A stretch of DNA of 64,000 nucleotides from Nostoc sp. PA-18-2419 (GCF_005869855.1 NZ_SZNH01000003.1:186001-250000); one strand, 5' to 3'; shown: positions 1 to 9,389, counted from the stretch's first letter. Notes: a model not told the origin generated them from the letters alone. Translations and numbers: made by a program.

Positions 1-454
1 TTTTAAGACTAAATAATAATTCGTAGAGGCAGGGAATATAGGAGAATTAAAAATCATGTTATGTATGGTGTGTTGAGTCGATTAACAAACTTCTATTTAC
101 TTCTCTAGAAGACACTCTTGCTAGCTCGTTAAACAGAAAAAGTACGAGTAATCGGCTCTTTAGCAATTGTCTATTCAGAATTGGGAATTAAAACAGGTTT
201 TATATTTGACTACCGAACCAACCGTTATATACTTCACTTATACAAATTCAATTAATGATTGCAATATATCTTTGGTTTAAGACGCAATTCATCGCATCTC
301 TACAACTAATCTATTTCTCACATTCTTTTTTCAAATTGGTATTATTTTGAAACCCACTGTATCTTATTGATATTAACTTAAGTCTTAGTAATTATAAGTC
401 AAGGCTATACGAACTAAGTCCGCCTAGCGGACTTAGCGAAAATTTAGACATTAT
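1..454. other. Intergenic, no gene seen
   Basis: AT-rich stretch at the window edge. No reading frame longer than a few dozen codons looks coding on either strand. The only structure noticed is the hairpin at 414-436 listed separately. Confidence 0.6.
414..436 (-). terminator. Hairpin downstream of SRPBCC gene
   Basis: A perfect 10-bp stem (ctaagtccgc / gcggacttag) with a 3-nt loop lies just past the stop of the minus-strand SRPBCC gene. It is placed where a terminator would be, but no clear T-run follows on the minus strand, so it could also be a dispersed palindromic repeat. Confidence 0.45.
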
Positions 455-1048
455 CTAAATTTTTGATTGATTCTTACACATAACTTGTCGCATTTTACGC
501 ATATTCGCTGGTAATTCAAAGTTCATTGCTTGTTGAATGAAAAACGATGGAATCGGGATATTAGGCGTAGCTTGTACAGTATAAGCGAGTAAAGTGCCAT
601 TACCGCAATCTTTAAGTTCTAAATGAGCGTTAAAATCCTCAAAAGTCCCTTTTTCCATGCGAAATTGGATTTGTTGCCCTAGCACCTCTACAACATTAAG
701 ATAAATTTCTACTTGAGCCGTGAAAAACAGAAAGGCTTTTTGTGCTGCTTGATACAGTCGCTTGACTTCACCTCGATGTATTACTTCACTCTTGGTGATA
801 TCAGGAAAATACTGCACCCAGCTAGGGTAATCGGTTAATTGCTGCCAAACTTGTGATCGCACCATTGGTACATACATCCAAGCGGTGACAGCGCCACCAC
901 ACGCCTTGTGTGATCGCGTTTCTACTAAAATTTCACCTTGTACCAGCAACCTTTGCTTGTCTTGACTCCAAGCCATATTTGAACCTGCAATAATTGAGTT
1001 TAATATATCAGACGCAGACATAATGATTTCGTTTACTCCTCTACTCAT
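455..1048 (-). CDS. SRPBCC (START-like) family protein
   Basis: The 197-residue protein resembles the polyketide cyclase/dehydrase or START-like SRPBCC fold, which forms a hydrophobic ligand cavity. Visible signs are the segment VWQQLTDYPSWVQYFPDI, typical of the helix after the first strand of these proteins, then alternating strands and a long C-terminal helix beginning near FFIQQAMNFELPANM. Cyanobacteria carry several such proteins of unknown ligand. There is no signal peptide. The start at 1048 has a purine-rich sequence directly before it; a second ATG at 1021 (MSASDILNS) is equally plausible. The gene is monocistronic, with a hairpin after its stop. The fold is reasonably sure; substrate and role are unknown. 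Confidence 0.75.
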   Translation of the reverse strand: MSRGVNEIIMSASDILNSIIAGSNMAWSQDKQRLLVQGEILVETRSHKACGGAVTAWMYVPMVRSQVWQQLTDYPSWVQYFPDITKSEVIHRGEVKRLYQAAQKAFLFFTAQVEIYLNVVEVLGQQIQFRMEKGTFEDFNAHLELKDCGNGTLLAYTVQATPNIPIPSFFIQQAMNFELPANMRKMRQVMCKNQSKI

Positions 1049-1613
1049 CCACCTAACAACCTTAGAACTACAAGCTATGAAAACTTAACACTTATCAGTT
1101 TTGTTCCTTGGGTAAAAATTCTCTACAAAAGTTGGGGGTAAGCATTAGTACCAGGTTTTAATCTCCCACCATAGGCCTCTTTAAGTATTCGCTGTTTACC
1201 GTTCACTGATTTAATTGAGATCCAACCCACTAAATTTTAGTTCCAGTTTAGTATTTGCTCTTTCCGGAAATAATAATTTCTTGATAATTATTTCAGTCAG
1301 TTTACTCGAAAAACTGTGTTGACGATCGCACTTAACACAATCAACACCTAAGTAAATGTTGCTAAAAGCAATACTCATAAATAAAAATGAAGTTTTTAAC
1401 AGCTAAAATGGCACAAACACGAGATGATATCAAGCACCACGAATAATTCTAGAAGTTTACTCGGTAGACACTTCGTCCACTTTTGGGGACTTTTAGTGGT
1501 TAACGTCTGTTAATCTCTGCGTGTTATTTCTGATGAAACGACAATTTCATCGTATCTTCATACCTGAATGTCAATACTAAATGTAATGTCTGTTGAGTTG
1601 AGAGGAAAACTAA
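1049..1613. other. Intergenic, no gene seen
   Basis: This 565-nt spacer separates two divergent genes, so promoters for both should lie here. No ORF, RNA gene or strong hairpin was recognised. Confidence 0.5.
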
Positions 1614-1808
1614 GTGAGTCAATCTTCTTTAAATCGTAGATTAATCCAAATTGTCGGTATCCTTCTGGGGATGAGTGTAGCTGTTTGGGTACTCAGAGGC
1701 TTTGGTATTCTTACTTTTATTCCAGGTGGAATTATTTGGCTACTACTACTCGGGGCGCTCGCGATCGGGATCATCAGTTATGCTCAAAGAACTTGGTGGC
1801 GTTTTTAA
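1614..1808 (+). CDS. Small two-helix membrane protein
   Basis: A 64-residue protein starting at GTG, preceded by GAGAGGAAAACTAA, which gives a good ribosome-binding site. Two hydrophobic segments (about residues 11-29 and 33-55) are separated by a short FGILTFIPGG turn, and the basic tail ends in QRTWWRF. It looks like an inner- or thylakoid-membrane hairpin protein. No family name was recognised. Composition and ribosome-binding site make a real gene likely. It stands alone upstream of scpA by 189 nt on the same strand, so co-transcription is possible but not shown. Confidence 0.6.
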   Translation: MSQSSLNRRLIQIVGILLGMSVAVWVLRGFGILTFIPGGIIWLLLLGALAIGIISYAQRTWWRF

Positions 1809-1997
1809 TTATTGGGCATTAGGAGAGACGCGATTAACCCTTGTCTGTACAAGAGTTTAGAGCAAAGCCACAGACTTTTGGGTTGCTCGAGTTAAGAATA
1901 ATTTTTCCTCTGGCTTTTTGCTCTGTCATTTCCTCTACTTCCCACTTCCTCTGTTATCTTTAGGTTTTTCGACTCTAAATTAACTTAGTACCTGCTG

Positions 1998-2828
1998 ATG
2001 GAAGCTTCTGAGCTGTTAGAAACAATTACACTCCTAATTCATCAAGCCCAGCAAGGGGAAATAGACCCTTGGGATGTGCAAGTGATTGAGGTGATTGACC
2101 GTTACTTAGAACTAATGGCACCACAGACAATAAAAAAAGGCTATGAAGCAGACTTATCTCAATCTGGACAAGCCTTTTTATCAGCGTCAATGCTGGTATT
2201 ATTCAAAGCCAATACCTTAATGCAATTGTCAACAATAAAAAATGAAGAGGATGATGTAGTAGATGATGCTTTACTGACAGATGAAGACGGTATATTACAT
2301 CAGAGTCATCGTTTACCATTAGAACGACAATTGCGTCGTCGTCCAGCGGCAATGCCACCGCCGAAACGCCGGGTAACTCTGCAAGAGTTAATCGAGCAAT
2401 TACAGATTATGGCCAACCAGCTCAAACTCGTAGAGAAAACCAGTAAACCTATCCGTCCCAAGCGTCAGCCTAGCATCCAAAGTATGCGGGAGGCTCTAGA
2501 ACTGGCTCACCAGGAAAATTTAACACAAGTGGCTGGAGAACTTGAGCAGGTAATGAAATTATCCACTAAAGAGCTATATTTAGAAGAAAATTGCTTAAGT
2601 TTAGAACAACTTGTACAGTTGTGGATTCAAACTAGACAATCATCTCAAAACGGGTCTGGACACCAGTCTAAACACTCTCACCTAGTTAGCGTTTTCTGGG
2701 CGCTATTACTACTCTCAGCTCAATCCAAAGTAGAGCTATTTCAAGAGGAATTTTATGATGAGATTAAAGTTCGCTTACTTACAGATTCGGCTAATACCCG
2801 TAAACCTTTAGAGCAATCAATGAACTAA
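1998..2828 (+). CDS. scpA: Segregation and condensation protein A
   Basis: ScpA is the kleisin that bridges the SMC ATPase heads and works with ScpB in chromosome condensation and segregation. The N-terminal helical part (LLIHQAQQGEIDPWDVQVIEV, shortened here) is the characteristic kleisin SMC-neck-binding region, with the IDPWD motif near residue 22-26. The C-terminal residues about 205-265 form the winged-helix end (FWALLLLSAQSKVELFQEE). The middle is acidic and low in conservation, as in other cyanobacterial ScpA proteins. Length, 276 residues, is normal. No scpB or smc lies in the window; in many cyanobacteria these genes are dispersed. Start at ATG 1998 fits the family N terminus. Confidence 0.92.
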   Translation: MEASELLETITLLIHQAQQGEIDPWDVQVIEVIDRYLELMAPQTIKKGYEADLSQSGQAFLSASMLVLFKANTLMQLSTIKNEEDDVVDDALLTDEDGILHQSHRLPLERQLRRRPAAMPPPKRRVTLQELIEQLQIMANQLKLVEKTSKPIRPKRQPSIQSMREALELAHQENLTQVAGELEQVMKLSTKELYLEENCLSLEQLVQLWIQTRQSSQNGSGHQSKHSHLVSVFWALLLLSAQSKVELFQEEFYDEIKVRLLTDSANTRKPLEQSMN

Positions 2829-3258
2829 GGAAGCTAAAACTGGCTCCATAAATCAATGTCACTTACTATAGCTGTAGTCACATTATTTAGGACATAATGA
2901 CAAGCGTGAATGTTAGGAACAGTAATAGTTTTACCTCCAGCAAGAACTGCCTCCTGCTATAAATTCGCTAGATTTAGCTCCCCAACTGTTGAATAATCAA
3001 GGATCTGGGCAACAACATTTGTTCGAGTAAATATTATTTATCTATACAGATAATTAACAGATTTTTGCTTCAGCCCTAAAATCCGAGTAAATTGAAAAGA
3101 TAAGCGATCGCTTGTCATCTAAGTGTGCCTATGGTTGCAATAACCACTAGATTACTGTTATCCCTATTTGGAGGGATAACTTACAGCAGAAATAAAAACT
3201 GATGATTAAGTATCACCCAATGAAAGTAAACTGGCTTGTGGTTGAGGAATAAACTTTT
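2829..3258. other. Spacer with a dispersed repeat
   Basis: The spacer between scpA and the pyrophosphorylase gene holds one copy of a dispersed repeat (2866-2960) and a HIP1-like site near 3112. No ORF was recognised. Confidence 0.5.
2866..2960 (+). repeat. Dispersed intergenic repeat, copy 1
   Basis: The segment beginning ctatagctgtagtcaca and running through gcgtgaatgttaggaac to gcctcctgctata matches 27635-27719 over most of its length in the same orientation. A short part, cctccagcaagaactgcctc, occurs again at 12091-12110. All three copies are intergenic. It may be a relic of a small mobile element; no inverted ends were identified. Confidence 0.65.
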
Positions 3259-4428
3259 ATGAAAGCGATGATTCTCGCTGCTGGTAAGGGTACTCGTGTG
3301 CGCCCGATTACCTACACTATGCCCAAACCGATGATGCCCATCCTGCAAAAGCCAGTGATGGAGTTTTTGTTGGAACTGTTACGCCAACATGGATTTGACC
3401 AAATTCTGGTTAATGTTAGTCATTTGGCTGAGGAAATAGAAAACTATTTTCGTGATGGTCAGCGGTTTGGCGTACAAATTGCCTATTCTTTTGAAGGGAA
3501 AATAGATGACGACGGTAAACTGGTAGGCGAAGCCATCGGTTCAGCTGGAGGAATGCGGCGCATTCAAGACTTTTCACCGTTTTTTGACGATACTTTTATC
3601 GTGTTGTGCGGTGATGCTTTGATTGACCTAGATTTAACTGCGGCAGTTAAATGGCATAGAGCTAAAGGGTCGATCGCTACTATTATCACAAAATCTGTCC
3701 CCAAGGAAGAAGTTTCTAGTTACGGTGTGGTTGTTACTGACGAAGAAGGTCGTGTCAAAGCTTTTCAAGAAAAACCTTCAACTGAAGAAGCCCTCAGCAC
3801 CAACATCAATACAGGTATTTATATCTTTGAACCAGAAGTATTTAACTATATTCCCTCTGGTGTTGAGTATGACATTGGTAGCCAATTGTTCCCTAAATTA
3901 GTGGAAATCAAAGCTCCCTTTCATGCCATCTCTATGGATTTTGAATGGGTAGATATTGGTAAAGTACCAGACTATTGGCGGGCAATTCGCGGTGTACTGC
4001 TAGGTGAAATCAAAAATGTGCAAATTCCTGGTCATGAAGTTGCTCCTGGAATCTACACCGGTTTAAATGTTGCTGTCGATTGGGACAAAGTGGATATTAC
4101 AGGCCCAGTTTACATTGGTGGGATGACAAGAATAGAAGATGGAGCTAAAATTGTCGGGCCAGCGATGATTGGCCCCAATTGTTGGATATGTAGTGGTGCA
4201 ACAGTAGAAAACAGCGTGATTTTTGAATGGTCGCGCCTTGGGCCAGGAGTCCGCTTAGTAGATAAGTTAGTGTTTGGACGTTATTGCGTTGATAAAACTG
4301 GCGCTGCAATCGATGTTCAAGCCGCAGCTTTAGACTGGCTGATTACTGATGCCCGTCAGACATTACCATCTCATACCCCTTTAGAGCGACAAGCAATAGA
4401 GGAGTTACTGGGGACAAGCACAAATTAG
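3259..4428 (+). CDS. NDP-sugar pyrophosphorylase (nucleotidyltransferase)
   Basis: The protein transfers a nucleotidyl group to a sugar 1-phosphate, giving an activated sugar for polysaccharide or glycolipid synthesis. Residues 1-240 form the nucleotidyltransferase domain: LAAGKGTRVRP is the NTP-binding loop, MPKPMMPI carries the catalytic lysine, CGDALIDLDL holds a metal-binding aspartate, FQEKP and WVDIGKVPDYW complete the sugar site. Residues about 255-350 are a left-handed beta-helix (hexapeptide-like repeats such as GPAMIGPNCWICSGATV). The layout resembles GDP-mannose or glucose-1-phosphate thymidylyl/uridylyl enzymes; the exact nucleotide and sugar cannot be read from sequence. It is convergent with speA and shares an inverted-repeat spacer with it. 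Confidence 0.85.
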   Translation: MKAMILAAGKGTRVRPITYTMPKPMMPILQKPVMEFLLELLRQHGFDQILVNVSHLAEEIENYFRDGQRFGVQIAYSFEGKIDDDGKLVGEAIGSAGGMRRIQDFSPFFDDTFIVLCGDALIDLDLTAAVKWHRAKGSIATIITKSVPKEEVSSYGVVVTDEEGRVKAFQEKPSTEEALSTNINTGIYIFEPEVFNYIPSGVEYDIGSQLFPKLVEIKAPFHAISMDFEWVDIGKVPDYWRAIRGVLLGEIKNVQIPGHEVAPGIYTGLNVAVDWDKVDITGPVYIGGMTRIEDGAKIVGPAMIGPNCWICSGATVENSVIFEWSRLGPGVRLVDKLVFGRYCVDKTGAAIDVQAAALDWLITDARQTLPSHTPLERQAIEELLGTSTN

Positions 4429-4554
4429 GGACTGGGGAATGGGGCATTGGGCAAACAAGGAGTGTGGGAGGTGTGAGAAGATAGGGAAGAAATCTTTTCC
4501 CCCACGCTCCCTACACTGCCTCATCCCCCTCATATCCTTATTTCCCAGTCCCTA
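4426..4554. terminator. Inverted-repeat spacer between convergent genes
   Basis: The spacer begins tagggactgggga and ends cccagtccctaac, so its outer 11 nt form a perfect inverted pair around low-complexity purine-rich and pyrimidine-rich arms. It sits between two converging stop codons and could terminate both transcripts. The same kind of sequence fills several spacers in this window. Confidence 0.55.
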
Positions 4555-6567
4555 ACTATTTAAATAAGTATATCTTCTGAGACTTTGTTCGTAGGTTTGT
4601 AAGAGTCGCTGAGACTCTGCTAGAGTAATCCGCTTTTCCTCTAAAGCTTGTTCACAGCGTTGGCGAATGTTTTCCACCATATCTTCGGAGTCATACTGGA
4701 CGTAGCTGACTACTTCGCTCATGGTGTCGCCTTTAACTACATGTTCTATTTGGTAGCCTTTGGGCGTCAATTGGATGTGAACGGCATTGGTATCGCCGAA
4801 TAAATTGTGCAAATTACCCATGATTTCCTGGTAAGCTCCATTGAGGAACATGCCCAAATAATAGGGTTCTCCTGCTGTGTATGGGTGGAGTTCTAAAACC
4901 GATTTGACATCGCGCAGGTCAATAAAGCGATCAATCTTACCATCACTGTCGCAGGTAAGGTCTGCTAAAATTCCCCGCCGCGTTGGTTCTTCATCCAAGC
5001 GGTGGATTGGCATGATCGGAAATAGCTGGTCGATCGCCCAGCAATCTGGTGCTGATTGAAACACTGACATATTGACGTAATAGATGGAAGCCATAATTTT
5101 CTCTAAGTCTTCCAACTCGTCTGGTACGTATTCTTGCTGCCTGGTAATGTTTAAAATCTTTTGACAACAAGCCCAGTAGAGCCGTTCGGCTTTTGCTCGT
5201 TCTCTAAGACGTAAAATTCCCAAGTTAAACCGACTGATGGCTTCTTCTTTGAATTGTGCTGCATCATGGTATAGCTCTTGGTAATTTTCTTTGTTGATCG
5301 ATTGGTAGCTTTCCCAAAGGTAATTAATAATTGGGGATTCTCCCTCTTGTGGTGATTCTGGTGGATTGAGAGGGACATCACTGGTACTGAGAACGTCGAA
5401 AATTAAGACTGACTGATGGGAAGCGATCGCTCGTCCACTTTCACTAATCAATGTTGGTACGGAAACTTGCCGTTCAGCACAAGTATCTTTTAACTCTGCC
5501 ACAATATCGTTGGCATAGTTTTGCATGTTGTAATTTTTCGATGCGTAGAAGTTGGTTTGGGAACCGTCGTAATCTACACCCAAGCCACCACCGACATCAA
5601 GGTATTTCATATCTGCCCCCAACATTGCCAATTCAACATAGATGCGACTGGCTTCTTGAATGGCATCTTTAATCACATTAATAGCAGAGATCTGTGAGCC
5701 AATATGGAAGTGCATCAACTGCAAAGAATCCAGCAGGTTAGCTTCCCGTAATTTGTCAACTGCCTCGATTACCTCAGGCATAGTTAAACCAAATTTAGCG
5801 CGATCCCCGCTGGAGGTTCCCCAACGTCCCATACCTTGGGTACTGAGTTTTGCCCGAACGCCCAAAATCGGCTTAATACTTAACTGGCGGTTGGCTGCAA
5901 TTACCAAATCCACCTCTTCAATCTGTTCTAAGACAATGATTGGTGTTTGCCCTAGTCTTTGGGCTAACATTGCAGTTTCAATGTATTCCTGGTCTTTGTA
6001 GCCATTGCAAACTAATAATGCTCCCGGCGTATCCAAGATAGCTAGAGCAATCATTAATTCTGGCTTGGAACCAGCTTCTAAACCAAATTGATGCGGCTTG
6101 CCGAATTTAACTAAATCCTCAATCAAATGCCGCTCTTGGTTGCATTTGACAGGAAACACGCCACGATAAACACCAGGGTAGTTGTAACGAGCGATCGCTT
6201 TAGCGAAACAAGCATTCAACCGCTCAATCCGGTCTTCTAAAATATCAGAAAAGCGAATTAGCATGGGTAGTCCCAAGTTGCGCTGCTTCAAGGCGTTGAC
6301 TAATTCAAATAAATCTAGAGAACCCCCGCGATCGCCTTTAGGCGCAACGGTGACATGACCAGCAGCGTTAATCGAAAAATAAGGTTGTCCCCAACCTTCA
6401 ATGCGATACAAGGCTTCGCTATCCTCAATTTTCCAGGAGTGAGGTAAATCTCCTGTGGTAGTACTAGGTGGTAATAAGTTTTTTTGCTTATGATTTTTCA
6501 CTTCAGATTTATGTGCATTGGACGGTAGTACCACCTCGTCAGATGTAGCAGTTGACTCAACACCCAT
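4552..6567 (-). CDS. speA: Biosynthetic arginine decarboxylase
   Basis: SpeA converts arginine to agmatine, the first step of polyamine synthesis in cyanobacteria, with pyridoxal phosphate. The PLP-binding lysine is in YRGVFPVKCNQERH near residue 138, the glycine-rich phosphate-binding loop is in DVGGGLGVDYDG, and HFHIGSQ is the conserved PLP-stacking region. The C-terminal part (CDSDGKIDRFIDLRD, then EPYYLGMFLNGAYQEIMGNLHNLFGD) carries the other active-site residues supplied across the dimer. The 671-residue length is usual. The first 50 residues are a polar, poorly conserved extension. The gene is convergent with the pyrophosphorylase gene and divergent from ndk, with 254 nt between the two starts. 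Confidence 0.96.
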   Translation of the reverse strand: MGVESTATSDEVVLPSNAHKSEVKNHKQKNLLPPSTTTGDLPHSWKIEDSEALYRIEGWGQPYFSINAAGHVTVAPKGDRGGSLDLFELVNALKQRNLGLPMLIRFSDILEDRIERLNACFAKAIARYNYPGVYRGVFPVKCNQERHLIEDLVKFGKPHQFGLEAGSKPELMIALAILDTPGALLVCNGYKDQEYIETAMLAQRLGQTPIIVLEQIEEVDLVIAANRQLSIKPILGVRAKLSTQGMGRWGTSSGDRAKFGLTMPEVIEAVDKLREANLLDSLQLMHFHIGSQISAINVIKDAIQEASRIYVELAMLGADMKYLDVGGGLGVDYDGSQTNFYASKNYNMQNYANDIVAELKDTCAERQVSVPTLISESGRAIASHQSVLIFDVLSTSDVPLNPPESPQEGESPIINYLWESYQSINKENYQELYHDAAQFKEEAISRFNLGILRLRERAKAERLYWACCQKILNITRQQEYVPDELEDLEKIMASIYYVNMSVFQSAPDCWAIDQLFPIMPIHRLDEEPTRRGILADLTCDSDGKIDRFIDLRDVKSVLELHPYTAGEPYYLGMFLNGAYQEIMGNLHNLFGDTNAVHIQLTPKGYQIEHVVKGDTMSEVVSYVQYDSEDMVENIRQRCEQALEEKRITLAESQRLLQTYEQSLRRYTYLNS

Positions 6568-6821
6568 TTCTTCCTAACCTCTGTGTTTCACCCACAAGTT
6601 AACAATTTAGCGCATTCATCTAGCAACAGATATGCACCCAAGGTTAATTTCTGAGATAAACTCTGATTGGTCAAGAGTCATGTCTTATTTAGTCATTAGT
6701 GCAAAACCCTAGGACAAAGGACGAAGGACAAACAGTGAAGTCACCAGCGCCAAAAGCCTGCGCTCATAACTTCAAAGACAATTGACCAAATAAAAACTTT
6801 ACTAAGTTTTGGGAGATAGCT

Positions 6822-7271
6822 TTGGAACGCACATTTTTAGCAATTAAACCTGATGGTGTACAGCGCAAATTAGTAGGTGAAATTGTTCGTCGCTTTGAAA
6901 CTAAGGGTTTTACCTTAGTTGGTTTGAAGTTTCTGAAAGTCAGTCGGGAATTAGCTGAACAACACTATGATGTCCACCGAGAACGTCCATTTTTTGGTGG
7001 CTTAGTGGAATTTATTACTTCTGCGCCTGTAGTGGCGATGGTATGGGAAGGAGATGGTGTCGTTGCGGGTGCAAGAAAAATCATTGGTGCGACAAACCCC
7101 TTATCAGCCGAACCAGGAACAATTCGCGGCGATTTTGGCATAAATATTGGTCGCAACCTGATCCACGGTTCCGATGCTCAAGAAACCGCCCAACGAGAAA
7201 TAGCTTTGTGGTTTAAGGATGAAGAATTAGTTAATTGGCAACCGCATTTAACACCCTGGTTGCACGAGTAG
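6822..7271 (+). CDS. ndk: Nucleoside diphosphate kinase
   Basis: Ndk moves the gamma phosphate from ATP to other nucleoside diphosphates through a phosphohistidine. The N terminus [20 protein letters not shown] is typical, and NLIHGSDA contains the catalytic histidine near residue 116 with its following Gly-Ser-Asp. At 149 residues it is full length. The start codon is TTG, chosen because the reading frame begins exactly at the family N terminus and is preceded by GGGAGATAGC, a reasonable ribosome-binding site. It stands alone between speA (divergent) and terC (convergent). Confidence 0.96.
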   Translation: MERTFLAIKPDGVQRKLVGEIVRRFETKGFTLVGLKFLKVSRELAEQHYDVHRERPFFGGLVEFITSAPVVAMVWEGDGVVAGARKIIGATNPLSAEPGTIRGDFGINIGRNLIHGSDAQETAQREIALWFKDEELVNWQPHLTPWLHE

Positions 7272-7413
7272 CAAAGTAGGGAATGAGGAGATAGGTAGAT
7301 AAGGGAGTAGAGACTACGAGAAGATAACGAAGTTCTTTATAATTAATCTTCTCTTCTTTATTCGCTTCATCACCGTTATTTCCTCATCTCCCCATCCCCC
7401 GATCCCCTCTTCT

Positions 7414-7554
7414 TAGCGACTTCCAAGAAATAAATTATTCAATTTCACCCCTATCAAAACGACTTTCTCTCCCCCTGCTCCCTACCCCTTGCCCTAAAAG
7501 CGTTCGCGTAGCGTCCCGCAGGGATGGGATATTTTTTTATTTGGAAGTTCCTTA
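7414..7554 (-). repeat. MITE-like element, copy A
   Basis: A ~140-bp segment bounded by gcgacttcca (7416-7425) and tggaagttcc (7542-7551), imperfect inverted ends. Read on the minus strand it matches 22740-22882 along its whole length, including the core gcgtagcgtcccgcaggga. The outer end at 7552-7554 coincides with the stop codon of the terC-family gene. No coding capacity. The paired inverted ends and two intergenic copies suggest a miniature inverted-repeat element. Confidence 0.75.
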
Positions 7555-8274
7555 TTTGGGTACTTCAGTCTTTTCTGGTTCTACTTGGGGTAATTCGGTC
7601 TCAACACGCTTAGAAAATCCCCAGCCTAAAATTAGGAAGATGGCTGTAATCATTACCCATTCTGGTGGGACTAAACTATCGTTAACTACTTTTAAGAACA
7701 GTCGCAAGCCTACTAAAGCAACAGTTATATAGCCTGCATCTGCTAGATTTTCATATTCGTCTAGCCAACGGATAAACAATCCTGCCATGAATCGCAGCGT
7801 AATAATACCAATTGTTGCACCTGTCAGCACTAACCACCTTTCTTGAGAAACAGCGATCGCAGTTGTTACGCTATCCAATGAAAATGCTAAATCTGTAAAT
7901 GCAATCACGGGTATAGCTTGCCACAAAGAGTTAAAACGCGGCCCGTGATGGCGATCGTCGCTGGCTTCTTGTGAGCTAAAGTGTTGGAATACTAACCATA
8001 GCAGGTAAGCAGCGCCCAATAATTCAAATTGCCAGAATTTTTGTACCCAAGTGGCGGTAAGAATAAGGCTGATTCGCAGTACATAAGCAACAACTAAACC
8101 AAAGTTTAAAGCTTTACGCTCAAGTTCTTTGTCTTCTAACCCTTGGGCGATAGCAGCCAGGGCGATGGCATTGTCAGCAGATAACACCGCCTCTAAAAAC
8201 ACTAAGATCAGCAGGACTATCGGGGCTTCGACGCTCAAATGAAAGTGGAGGTAATCAAAAATTTGGTCTAGCAT
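7552..8274 (-). CDS. TerC/Alx-family integral membrane protein
   Basis: TerC-family proteins are membrane proteins linked to manganese or calcium export and, in phototrophs, to thylakoid membrane protein insertion. About seven hydrophobic segments are visible. Two internally related motifs carry the conserved acidic residues: EAVLSADNAIALAA near residue 28-41 and DLAFSLDSVTTAIA near 132-145. Length is 240 residues. The TAA stop lies at the very edge of a MITE-like repeat, so the last residues (EKTEVPK) could have been altered by that insertion. No manganese riboswitch pattern was seen upstream. The family is sure; the transported ion is not. Confidence 0.9.
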   Translation of the reverse strand: MLDQIFDYLHFHLSVEAPIVLLILVFLEAVLSADNAIALAAIAQGLEDKELERKALNFGLVVAYVLRISLILTATWVQKFWQFELLGAAYLLWLVFQHFSSQEASDDRHHGPRFNSLWQAIPVIAFTDLAFSLDSVTTAIAVSQERWLVLTGATIGIITLRFMAGLFIRWLDEYENLADAGYITVALVGLRLFLKVVNDSLVPPEWVMITAIFLILGWGFSKRVETELPQVEPEKTEVPK

Positions 8275-8459
8275 TCCAAGTTTCTCAAGCAGAAAAATTA
8301 AAATTTGACAGTAACAGAGATTTTCTTATTTCAAGAGCGCAATAAATTGCCACTTTAAATCCAGCTTAACGTGGTTATGGTGCATTTTGAAGGAGGTTGA
8401 ATGTGTACGCTGGTTGTGGAGGTGGGGTAATTTTCGTATAAGTCAATACATCAAAAGTC
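8275..8459. other. Spacer upstream of the terC-family gene
   Basis: This stretch holds the likely promoter and leader of the minus-strand terC-family gene. No riboswitch-like fold or ORF was recognised. The following 8460-8576 is treated as a possible former 3' end of the EH-signature gene. Confidence 0.4.
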
Positions 8460-8576
8460 TTAACATTTAGCTGAGTGTGATCGCAATGGACTGCTGTTAC
8501 AGTAGGCTCTAGCTTCTCGTTCTAGACGTTCAATTTCTCTTTTCCACAACTCAAGCCTGTGTTCTCGGTCTTGTAA
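8460..8576 (-). pseudogene. In-frame coding-like tail after the EH-signature stop
   Basis: Directly after the TAA stop of the EH-signature gene the same frame stays open for 38 codons before TAA at 8460-8462. Its translation begins LQDREHRLELWKREIERL and continues as a charged helix. The high content of Glu, Arg and Leu is unlike random spacer. This suggests that the stop at 8577-8579 is a nonsense mutation cutting off a C-terminal helix, although chance cannot be excluded. Confidence 0.45.
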
Positions 8577-9389
8577 TTAATATATTGTAGGGTTTCTGGA
8601 AGGCTGGGTATTTAGATTAGGCAAAATTCCATTATTTGCAAGCCAGATGCGGGAAAATATCTGCCAAAGAAATTCATGATCGTGCTTATCGGCATCCAGA
8701 CAACGAATCTGCTTGACTGAAAGAGTGGATTCACCAAAAAGGATTTGCTCATTTCTGGAGTTTTTCGGAAATAGACGCGTCTCACTACCTCTTCCACGAA
8801 AGAATTCGACTACAAACCACTCACCAAAATCGAATATACAAACCTCTGTCGGGTCGCTACCATCATCCTCTAACAGATCAACATCACCTTGGATTTGATA
8901 CCCAATGGTAATTTGTAATGTTTTAGGTAACAAGATGCGAAGCCTTTCAAAGCGGTTACTATAATCAGTCCAAAAATCTCTACGTCTACATAGTCGATTT
9001 GACTCGAAGTCTTGCAAATCAAGCTTGTTCAATATGATATTTACTAACTTTTGGAAATCAGTATAATTGATAGCTCCAATCCACTCTCGAAGTCTTTGTC
9101 TTGCTGGATCTGAAAGTTTATACCAATTTTCACCATTTCTATAATTATTTTGCAACCAATCAATCATTAATGAATGATTGGTTGCTATATTATTGGAAAC
9201 ATTAATGAGTAAATGATTAACAGTCTTGATTTGTTGATTATCTGACATTTCATCCAGACAAACTAACAGCCATTTTACCTGCTGGTGATTTGGAGAGCGA
9301 ATTGTAGTGAAATCCGGAGTTATGTCTTCTATAAATTGGCTAAACAATGGAATATAAGCAGGTAAAATGTCTCGGATATTGTTTAGCAA
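8577..9389 (-). CDS. EH-signature (ZorC-like) domain protein, possibly truncated
   Basis: A 270-residue cytoplasmic protein. The C-terminal half resembles the EH_Signature domain found in ZorC of the Zorya anti-phage system: DFWTDYSNRFERLRILLP, then a FGEWFVVEFFRGRGSETRLFP strand pair shortened here, and a closing DHEFLWQIFSRIWLANNGILP. The first ~130 residues are helical and unassigned. ZorC proteins are roughly twice this length. The only usable start is TTG at 9389; the frame stays open upstream to 9446 with no ATG, and a coding-like tail follows the stop. No zorA, zorB or zorD lies nearby. It may be an orphan or a decaying defence gene. The family match is by eye and only moderately certain. 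Confidence 0.5.
   Translation of the reverse strand: MLNNIRDILPAYIPLFSQFIEDITPDFTTIRSPNHQQVKWLLVCLDEMSDNQQIKTVNHLLINVSNNIATNHSLMIDWLQNNYRNGENWYKLSDPARQRLREWIGAINYTDFQKLVNIILNKLDLQDFESNRLCRRRDFWTDYSNRFERLRILLPKTLQITIGYQIQGDVDLLEDDGSDPTEVCIFDFGEWFVVEFFRGRGSETRLFPKNSRNEQILFGESTLSVKQIRCLDADKHDHEFLWQIFSRIWLANNGILPNLNTQPSRNPTIY

Noticed and set aside
8275-8459. A manganese (yybP-ykoY) riboswitch before the terC-family gene
   Set aside because: The conserved loop sequences of that motif are not present.
8577-9389. A complete Zorya defence system
   Set aside because: Only a ZorC-like gene is present; neighbours are a TerC-family and a transglutaminase-like gene.
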